Source of the DNA: Streptomyces filamentosus
GTDB taxonomy: Bacteria; Actinomycetota; Actinomycetes; Streptomycetales; Streptomycetaceae
Direction of reading: 5' to 3'
DNA: 64,000 nt
Assembly: GCF_014654895.1 (NCBI RefSeq)
Contig: NZ_BNBE01000004.1
Location: 558,001 to 622,000, forward strand
Shown: in pieces, positions 58,436-64,000 of the stretch
Numbering within the stretch: position 1 is the first letter of the stretch
Layout: every line of letters starts with the position of its first letter
The notes under the pieces: generated by a model
Told to the model about the DNA's origin: nothing
Databases searched by the model: none
The model's input: the letters and a program-made list of their open reading frames with translations, nothing else
Position numbers and translations under genes: made by a program

Positions 58436-59908
58436 TCACCGCCCGCCCGTCACCCGGTGCAGCACGGCCCGGACCGCGCGGTCGACGGCCTCCCGGGACG
58501 CTTCCGTGCGGTCGAGGGCCTCGAAGCCGTGCCGCCCCTCGGGCACGTCGACCGTCTCGACGTCCGCCCCGTGCTTCCCCGCGGCGGCGAGGAACTCCTC
58601 GACGGTCGCCGCGAACGCCGGGTGTTCGCGGCCCGCGCGGACGAGGACCAGCGGCAGCGCGCCGCTGCCCGCGACCGCCTCCGCGGGCCGGAAGCGGGAC
58701 TCGACCGCCTCCCAGCCGGGCGGGGCGGCGAGGACCGGGTACGAGAGGGCGAGGCAGCGCAGCCACGGCGGGGGCGCCGCCAGCCAGTGCGCGGCGAGGA
58801 GCCCGCCGCCGGAGAAGATCCAGAGCGCGATCCGGTCCGGGTCGACGCGGGGATGGGACCGGAGCTCCTCGACGGCCTCGGCGATGTCGCCGGCGGCGCG
58901 GCCGTAGTCGGTCAGGGCGTGCAGCCGGTGGTCGACGACGGCCCCGACGGCGCCGAGTCCGGCGAGGTGGCGGGCGTATCCCCGGTAGAAGGGGGTGTCG
59001 CGCGGGGTGGGGACGCGGTCGGCGTCGACGGGACCGCCGTGCACGAAGAGGACGGCGGGGCGGCGCTCCTCGCCGTCCGGGGCGTACACGTCGACGCGTC
59101 CGTGCCGCTCGCAGGGGATCTCCCGGGTCGGGAGGAGGAACTCCAGGGTCTCGTAAGAGGGTTGCTCCTCGCCCAGGGTGAGGCGGCGGCCCTCGCCCGC
59201 CGCCGCCCGCAGCAGGAGACCGGCGAGTTCGGCCGGGTGGGAGAGCATCGGCCAGTGCCCGGCGGGGAGTTCGAAGAAGGCGTAACCCGGTCCCGCCAGC
59301 TTCCGCAGGCTCACGGGGCCGGTGCGGACCATCATCTCGACGGCGTCGAGGTCCGGCCCGTCGGCGGTGCACATCACGGCGGCGGCCGGCACCCGCTCCA
59401 GGGCGCCGTCGAGGCGCAGGGGTTCGGTGAGGGTGCGGGCCGGCTGCGGCACCGCCAGCCGGTCGAGCCGGTCGAGGTCCTCGCCGGCGAGTCCTTCGAG
59501 GCTCCCCCAGCGGGCCCACTCCCCGCCCCGGGGCGCCGGCAGCGGCGTCGTGTCGTGCCCGAGCCGGGCGCGGACGGTCTCGTCGCGGACCAGGAGCAGG
59601 GCGGGGTCCCCGTCCTGGGGCAGCCCGGCGGCGACGTGCACCACGCGCGCCACCCGGTCCGCCCGGCGGCCGGCGGCGGCGAGCACCGGGTGGATGCCGT
59701 AGTCGTGCCCGACGAGCACGACGTCCGGCCCGTCGATCCGGTCGACCAGTGCCGTCAGCTCCTCGGCGTGCGTGCCGAGTCCGGCGCCGGGTGCGGCGTC
59801 CAGGGTCACCGGGTGCACCTCGGCCCCGGCCGCCCGCAGCCGCTCCGCGACCCCGTCCCACAGCCATCCCCCGGTGAACGCGCCCCCCACCAGAACGAAC
59901 GCCGTCAT
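58436..59908 (-). CDS. Bimodular alpha/beta hydrolase (two hydrolase domains fused)
   Basis: 490 residues, twice the usual length. Domain 1 (about 1-235) is EstC/salicylate-esterase-like: FVLVGGAFTGGWLWDGVAER (oxyanion start), nucleophile elbow VVLVGHDYGIHP with Asp69 in place of Ser, and the late His in LPAGHWPM. Domain 2 (about 245-490) is dienelactone-hydrolase/acetyl-esterase-like: VLFVHGGPVDAD, nucleophile elbow ALWIFSGGGLLA with Ser, and the late His in PEGRHGFEAL. Both look active. The promoter has a MerR-type 19-bp spacer and the divergent gene is a MerR regulator, so expression is probably ligand-induced. Start ATG 59908. Confidence 0.87.
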   Translation of the reverse strand: MTAFVLVGGAFTGGWLWDGVAERLRAAGAEVHPVTLDAAPGAGLGTHAEELTALVDRIDGPDVVLVGHDYGIHPVLAAAGRRADRVARVVHVAAGLPQDGDPALLLVRDETVRARLGHDTTPLPAPRGGEWARWGSLEGLAGEDLDRLDRLAVPQPARTLTEPLRLDGALERVPAAAVMCTADGPDLDAVEMMVRTGPVSLRKLAGPGYAFFELPAGHWPMLSHPAELAGLLLRAAAGEGRRLTLGEEQPSYETLEFLLPTREIPCERHGRVDVYAPDGEERRPAVLFVHGGPVDADRVPTPRDTPFYRGYARHLAGLGAVGAVVDHRLHALTDYGRAAGDIAEAVEELRSHPRVDPDRIALWIFSGGGLLAAHWLAAPPPWLRCLALSYPVLAAPPGWEAVESRFRPAEAVAGSGALPLVLVRAGREHPAFAATVEEFLAAAGKHGADVETVDVPEGRHGFEALDRTEASREAVDRAVRAVLHRVTGGR

Positions 59909-59949
59909 CGTCGCCTCCTCGTTCTCCCTCGGCCCCTGCGGCCACCGGC

Positions 59950-59980
59950 AGGCTAGGAACTCCCCCTGGGGGAGGTTCCA
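59950..59980 (-). promoter_or_regulatory. MerR-type promoter of the bimodular hydrolase gene
   Basis: On the minus strand: TGGAAC (-35, 59980-59975), 19-nt spacer, TAGCCT (-10, 59955-59950). The spacer and flanks form the dyad GGAACTCCCCC/GGGGGAGGTTCC (59956-59979, plus strand). A 19-bp spacer with an embedded dyad is the hallmark of MerR-activated promoters. Confidence 0.85.
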
Positions 59981-60029
59981 CCCCCGGGCCCGTGGTTAGG
60001 GTCGGGAGAGCAGAGGAAGGGGGGTTGGG

Positions 60030-60938
60030 GTGGCGGACGCGGACGGGACCTGGAGCATCGGGGAGCTGGCCGGGCGGGCCGGGGTGACGGTCAAGACGGT
60101 GCGGTACTACTCGGACCGGGGGCTGCTCCCGGAGGCGGGCCGCAGCGGCGGCGGGCACCGGCGGTACGGCCCGGGGGCGCTGGCGCGGCTGCGGGAGATC
60201 CGGTCGCTGCGCGGCCTGGGGCTCGGGGTGCCGGAGGTGGCGCGGGCGCTGGAGGGCGACGGGCCGCTGGCGGACGTGGTCGCCGGGGAGCTGCGGGACG
60301 TCGCGCGGGAGCGGGCGGCCCTGGCGTGGCGGGAGGCGTCGCTGCGGCTCCTGTCGGAGTGCGAGGGGGCCGAGCGGGCCGAGCTGCTGCCCCTGCTGGG
60401 GGCGGCGGAGCTGCCGCCCGCGACGGACGCGGTGGTCCGGTTCTGGCGGCGGTCGCTGCCCGTCCGGCTGCCGGGTCCGCTGGTGGCGCGGGTGCTGGAC
60501 GAGGTGGTTCCGGAGCCGCCCGCCGATCCGTCGCCGGGGGAGGTACGGGGCTTCGCCCGGCTGGGCGCCCTCGTCTCGGACCCCCGCCCCGGCCGGGCGC
60601 CGCGCCCGCCGCTGCCGGGCGAGCGGTACCGGGCGGCCGTCCTCTACGAGGGGCTGGCCGAGGCGTACGGCCTGGCGGGCGCGGAGGTGCGGGCGGGACG
60701 GCCGCCCGGCGGCCGGGAGGCGCTGGAGTGCTTCGCCGAGGCGTACGCGCGGGCGCTCGGCGAGCGGGACTCGGCCGCCTTCCGGCACCGGCTCACGGGG
60801 CTCCTGGAGCGGGAGGAGACGGCGGTGATGGCCCGGTACTGGAAGCTGGCCGCCCCGCTCCTCCCGGCGGACCGGCCCGCCCTCGGGCTCCTGCACCACC
60901 ACCTCACCCGGGCGCTGGAGGAATCCGGGGCCGGCTGA
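60030..60938 (+). CDS. MerR family transcriptional regulator
   Basis: 302 residues. N-terminal MerR winged helix: WSIGELAGRAGVTVKTVRYY with SDRGLLPEAGRSGGGHRRYG, then the dimerisation helix. The C-terminal domain of about 190 residues is larger than in metal sensors and lacks metal-binding Cys, so an organic ligand is likely. Divergent from the bimodular hydrolase, whose promoter has the MerR geometry. Start GTG 60030 behind AGGAAGGGGGG. Confidence 0.9.
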   Translation: MADADGTWSIGELAGRAGVTVKTVRYYSDRGLLPEAGRSGGGHRRYGPGALARLREIRSLRGLGLGVPEVARALEGDGPLADVVAGELRDVARERAALAWREASLRLLSECEGAERAELLPLLGAAELPPATDAVVRFWRRSLPVRLPGPLVARVLDEVVPEPPADPSPGEVRGFARLGALVSDPRPGRAPRPPLPGERYRAAVLYEGLAEAYGLAGAEVRAGRPPGGREALECFAEAYARALGERDSAAFRHRLTGLLEREETAVMARYWKLAAPLLPADRPALGLLHHHLTRALEESGAG

Positions 60939-61072
60939 GGGCGTGCCCGCCCGGACCGTTCGGATCGTGGGCGGCCGACCGTCCGACTGGTGGGCGGGGG
61001 GTGGCGGATCTCCGTCGACCCGCCGCGTTTTCACAGGTCAAAGGCGTGCGTGTGCTGTCCGGGGTGGCGCAA

Positions 61073-61085
61073 TGTTGTGGCAACA
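61073..61085. promoter_or_regulatory. Candidate GntR operator
   Basis: TGTTGTGGCAACA: 5-bp perfect inverted repeat with 3-nt centre, 35 nt upstream of the gntR start. Position and size fit autoregulation by a HutC-type regulator. Confidence 0.5.
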
Positions 61086-61119
61086 CCATCCGGGGCGGAC
61101 CGCCGCTACGTTCCCTGCC

Positions 61120-61887
61120 ATGCCCGCCGAACGCACCCCCGCCGCCCTCCCGGTCGCCGCCGCCCGCCGCCGCCGGCTGCGCGCGGACCGGGCGCGGCAG
61201 CTCGCCGACCTGCTGCGGCACCAGATCCTGACCGGCGCCTTCCCCCGGGGCGTGCTGCCCCTGGAGGACGCGCTGGCCGCCGACCACCACGCCAGCCGGA
61301 ACACCGTCCGGCAGGCCCTCGACCTGCTGCGCGGCGAGGGCCTGGTGGAGCGGCAGCCGGGAGTGGGGACGGTGGTCGTCGGCGAGAAGTACCCGCACGG
61401 CCTGGACCGGCTCCAGGGGCTCGCCGAGACCCTGCGCGAACACGGCAGGGTCACCAACGAGGTGCGCAACCTCGGCCCGGTGCGGGCGCCCGGCCCGGTG
61501 GCCCACCGGCTCGGTCTGCCGGACGGCGCCGACGTGCTGTGCGTCGAGCGGCTGCGGCGGCTGGACGGGCTGCCGCTCTCGCTCGACCTGTCGTACCTGC
61601 TGATGGACGTCGGCGGCGAACTCCTCGGCTGCGACCTGGAGAACACGGACGTGTTCCGGCTCCTGGAGGAGCTGACCGGCGGGCCGCTCGGGCACGCCGA
61701 CATCACCCTGGAGGCGGTGAACGCCGACGCGCACGCGGCGGCCGTGCTCCAGGCCCCGCGCGGCGCGGCGCTGCTGATGCTGGAACGGCTCACGCACCTG
61801 CCGTGCGGCCGGCCGGTGGACCTGGAGTTCATCCGCTTCCGCGGCGACCGGATCACCATGAGCGGCGTGCTGCGCCGCTCCCCCTGA
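61120..61887 (+). CDS. GntR family regulator (HutC/UTRA type)
   Basis: 255 residues. Winged helix at about 20-90: RARQLADLLRHQILTGAFPR, then the recognition region HHASRNTVRQALDLLRGEGL. A UTRA ligand domain follows (about 105-250; NEVRNLGPVRAPGPVAHRLG, LLMLERLTHLPCGRPVDLEF). First gene of the locus with the ferredoxin and ABC importer, 64 nt before the ferredoxin. It likely controls them in response to the imported or processed sulfur/nitrogen compound (inference). Start ATG 61120. Confidence 0.9.
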   Translation: MPAERTPAALPVAAARRRRLRADRARQLADLLRHQILTGAFPRGVLPLEDALAADHHASRNTVRQALDLLRGEGLVERQPGVGTVVVGEKYPHGLDRLQGLAETLREHGRVTNEVRNLGPVRAPGPVAHRLGLPDGADVLCVERLRRLDGLPLSLDLSYLLMDVGGELLGCDLENTDVFRLLEELTGGPLGHADITLEAVNADAHAAAVLQAPRGAALLMLERLTHLPCGRPVDLEFIRFRGDRITMSGVLRRSP

Positions 61888-61951
61888 CGCTTCCCCTGAC
61901 GCTCCGCACACCCCCTTCCCTCCTTCCCCCTCCCTCTCCCCGGAGTCCGCC

Positions 61952-62179
61952 ATGCCCCTCGTGCCCCAGCGCGCCGACGTGCCCGTGACGATCGACGAGT
62001 CCCGCTGCATCGACGGCTGCACCCTCTGCGTCGACATGTGTCCGCTGGACTCCCTCGCGATCCGCGAGGAGGACGGCAAGGCGTACATGCACGTGGACGA
62101 GTGCTGGTACTGCGGCCCGTGCGCCGCCCGCTGCCCCACCGGCGCGGTGACCGTCAACATGCCCTACCTGCTGCGGTGA
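61952..62179 (+). CDS. Dicluster [4Fe-4S] ferredoxin (AprB-like)
   Basis: 75 residues with two cluster motifs: CIDGCTLCVDMCP and CWYCGPCAARCP, so two [4Fe-4S] clusters. The first has CxxxCxxCxxxC spacing rather than CxxCxxCxxxC, as in adenylylsulfate reductase beta subunits. Such ferredoxins are found in actinobacteria beside a flavoprotein related to AprA/fumarate reductase and an SsuABC-type importer; the flavoprotein would lie beyond the window. Electron transfer in the cytoplasm. Start ATG 61952, with CGGAG ahead. 16 nt before the lipoprotein gene. Confidence 0.9.
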   Translation: MPLVPQRADVPVTIDESRCIDGCTLCVDMCPLDSLAIREEDGKAYMHVDECWYCGPCAARCPTGAVTVNMPYLLR

Positions 62180-62195
62180 AAGGCACCGAACCCCG

Positions 62196-63548
62196 ATGAA
62201 GAAGAAGAGACTCGCGGTCCCGTCGGCGGCGCTGGCCCTGCTGCTCCCGCTGGCCGCGGCCTGCGGCGGCCCGGCGGGCGCGGAGGACGACGGCACCGTC
62301 ACGGTGACGGTCGGCTACCAGTCGAAGACCATCAACACGGTCACCGCCGGCACCCTGCTGCGCTCCCTCGGCTACTTCGAGGAGGAGCTGGCGGCCCAGG
62401 GGAAGAAGGACGGCACCCGCTACCGGGTGGTGTGGCAGGACTACGCGACGGGGGCGCCGATCACCGCCCAGATGACCGCGGGGAAGATCGACATCGGCTC
62501 GATGGGCGACTTCCCGCTGCTCCTGAACGCGGCCCGCGGCAAGCAGCTGAAGGAGCCCACCCGGCTCGTGTCGGCGACCGGCTACAACCTGCGCGGCGGC
62601 CTCAACACCGTGGTCACGGCCCCCGGTTCGCAGCTTCGGACGCTCGCCGACCTGAAGGGGAAGCGGGTGTCGACGAGCGTCGGGTCCGCTGCCGACGGCA
62701 CCCTCGTCCGGGCGCTGCGCCGGGCCGGGCTCGATCCGGCGAAGGACGTCCGCAAGCTCAACCAGCAGCCCAGCGTCGGTGCTTCGGCGCTGGCCGCGGG
62801 CAGCGCGGACGCGCTGTCGCAGTTCGTCGCCTGGCCCGGCCTGCTGGCCTTCCAGGGGAAGGCGGAGGCGCTGTACGACGGGGCCGAGCTGGACCTGCCG
62901 ACCTTCCACGGGGTCACCGTCCGCGAGGAGTTCGCCCGCGAGCGGGCCGGGGCCCTGGACGCGTTCCTGCGGGCGCAGCGGCGGGCCACCGACCGGCTGC
63001 GGGCCGAGCCGGTGGCGTCGGCGGAGTCGGTGGCGAAGGAGACGGGGCTGCCGGCGGAGGTGGTGTACCTCTACAACGGCGCCCAGGGCATCGCGACCTT
63101 CGACCCGGCCCTGCGGCCCGAGCTCCTCGCGGCGCTGGAGGAGGACGTGCCGGTGCTGCGGGAGGCCGGTCTGGTGGAGGACGTCGACGTGGCCGCCTTC
63201 GTCGACCCGGCGCCGCTGAAGCGCGCGGTCACCGCCCCGGCGCTGCCGCGGGCGGGCGCGGCGAAGGCGGAGCTGTGGCTGCGCGGACGGTCCGGGACCC
63301 TGGCCTTCGCCACGGCCGGGGAGCTGCTGGCGGCGGTGGCGAAGGCCGCGCCGGGGAGCGTCCGGGCGGCGTACGTGCCGGACGCGGTGACCGGGACCCC
63401 CTGGTTCGCGGACCGGGCGGTGTGGGTCGGGGACGGCTCCTCGTGGCGGGCCTTCGTGACGCGCGCGGCGGCCGAGCGGTGGGTCGCCGGCCATCCCGGA
63501 TCCCGGATCGCGGCGTACGCGGACGCGGTGCGGGCGGCGGCCCCGTGA
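62196..63548 (+). CDS. ABC substrate-binding lipoprotein (SsuA/NMT1-like) with C-terminal NosL-like domain
   Basis: 450 residues. Lipobox LAAAC (Cys23). Residues about 35-325 form an SsuA/TauA-type binding fold: VTVGYQSKTINTVTAGTLLR, GKIDIGSMGDFPLLLNAARG, LADLKGKRVSTSVGSAADGT. The last 120 residues differ from normal SsuA: AKAELWLRGRSGTLAFATAG, AAYVPDAVTGTPWFADRAVW and RAAAERWVAGHPG resemble NosL-type small domains (a metal/assembly domain of the nos operon). The two may have been fused. Overlaps the permease start as GTGA. Start ATG 62196. Confidence 0.86.
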   Translation: MKKKRLAVPSAALALLLPLAAACGGPAGAEDDGTVTVTVGYQSKTINTVTAGTLLRSLGYFEEELAAQGKKDGTRYRVVWQDYATGAPITAQMTAGKIDIGSMGDFPLLLNAARGKQLKEPTRLVSATGYNLRGGLNTVVTAPGSQLRTLADLKGKRVSTSVGSAADGTLVRALRRAGLDPAKDVRKLNQQPSVGASALAAGSADALSQFVAWPGLLAFQGKAEALYDGAELDLPTFHGVTVREEFARERAGALDAFLRAQRRATDRLRAEPVASAESVAKETGLPAEVVYLYNGAQGIATFDPALRPELLAALEEDVPVLREAGLVEDVDVAAFVDPAPLKRAVTAPALPRAGAAKAELWLRGRSGTLAFATAGELLAAVAKAAPGSVRAAYVPDAVTGTPWFADRAVWVGDGSSWRAFVTRAAAERWVAGHPGSRIAAYADAVRAAAP

Positions 63549-64000
63549 GCGCGGGGACGTCCCTGGGGCGCCGGCTGGTCCGGGCCGGGTCGCTGGCCGC
63601 CGCGCTCGGGGCGTGGCAGCTGCTGACCGCGTACGACGTGGAGCTGTGGCTGCGGTTCGCGCAGTTCCCGACGGTCGGCGAGGTGGCCTCGGCGCTCGCC
63701 GACCGGGTGGGCACGGCCGCCTACTGGCAGGACCTCGGGCACAGCCTGCGCCGGATCGTGACGGGCTTCCTGCTGGCGGCGGTCCTCGGGGTGGCCGCGG
63801 GGACCGCGATCGCCCGCTCGCGGTGGGCGGCCGACCTGCTGGGGCCGCTGGTGGAGGTGGTGCGCCCGGTCCCGGCCATCGCCCTGGTGCCGGTGGCGAT
63901 CCTGCTGCTGCCGACGAACGAGCAGGGGATCGTCTTCATCACCTGCGCGGCGGCCTTCTTCCCGGTGCTGGTCTCGACCCGGCACGCGGTGCGGGCGCTG
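63545..64000 (+). CDS. ABC importer permease (SsuC-like), 3'-truncated by window edge
   Basis: 152 codons are in the window. After a short polar start (GTG 63545) come hydrophobic helices and the SsuC-type segments FPTVGEVASALADR and LGHSLRRIVTGFLLAAVLGV, then VRPVPAIALVPVAILLLP, the conserved RPIPxxAxxPL/V region. It forms the channel for the SsuA-like lipoprotein. The start overlaps the previous stop (GTGA). The ATPase gene and remaining operon lie beyond 64000. Confidence 0.92.
   Translation, partial: MSAGTSLGRRLVRAGSLAAALGAWQLLTAYDVELWLRFAQFPTVGEVASALADRVGTAAYWQDLGHSLRRIVTGFLLAAVLGVAAGTAIARSRWAADLLGPLVEVVRPVPAIALVPVAILLLPTNEQGIVFITCAAAFFPVLVSTRHAVRAL

Overview
The window is GC-rich actinobacterial chromosome, most likely Streptomyces. 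The support is extreme third-position GC, many GTG starts, start/stop overlaps of the ATGA and GTGA type, and typical Streptomyces families: a TerD-like protein, a CU044_5270-type partner of an ECF sigma factor, a SAV_915-like protein, a mycothiol-dependent isomerase and tandem-domain IclR proteins. No transposase, integrase, phage gene, rRNA or CRISPR array was seen. About 57 genes are called; the first and last run off the window.

Layout. 1-7.8 kb: end of a ROK gene, TerD-like protein, ECF sigma factor with its membrane-anchored partner, SRPBCC and AhpD-like proteins, an intact SulP anion transporter and a VOC protein. 8-18.6 kb: secreted PL1 pectate lyase, arginine deiminase with an APC antiporter, secreted adenosine deaminase, FMN 2-hydroxyacid oxidase-like enzyme, APH-like kinase and lysA. 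19-26 kb: an unknown protein, a SulP gene broken by one missing base, beta-carbonic anhydrase, a Sua5/YrdC protein, and then the most unusual locus: a complete tRNA-like cloverleaf (23534-23605) ending 4 nt before the start codon of a 779-residue protein of unknown family. 26-36 kb: subtilisin-like protease, two MFS transporters (one with an ArsR regulator), RidA, VOC, STAS and small unknown proteins. 37-39 kb: second secreted pectate lyase (PL9-like) and a HAD phosphatase. 39-51 kb: a catabolic island (MFS, FAD amine-oxidase-like enzyme, SDR, amidohydrolase, acyl-CoA ligase, MaoC hydratase, double IclR, TetR, YtcJ-type amidohydrolase). 51-57.6 kb: LacI regulator divergent from a complete five-gene peptide/opine-type ABC importer. 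57.8-61 kb: YrhB-like protein, two-domain alpha/beta hydrolase and divergent MerR regulator. 61-64 kb: GntR regulator, dicluster ferredoxin, lipoprotein with a NosL-like tail, and an SsuC-type permease cut by the window edge.

Regulation is readable in several places. The two pectate lyase genes share a promoter plus a 14-bp operator palindrome. A 19-bp TetR-type palindrome lies both beside tetR and upstream of the FAD oxidoreductase. The LacI gene faces an 18-bp perfect palindrome plus a second, partial site. The bimodular hydrolase has a classic MerR promoter with a 19-bp spacer. Several intergenic stretches hold strictly periodic short tandem arrays (5-, 7- and 14-nt units).
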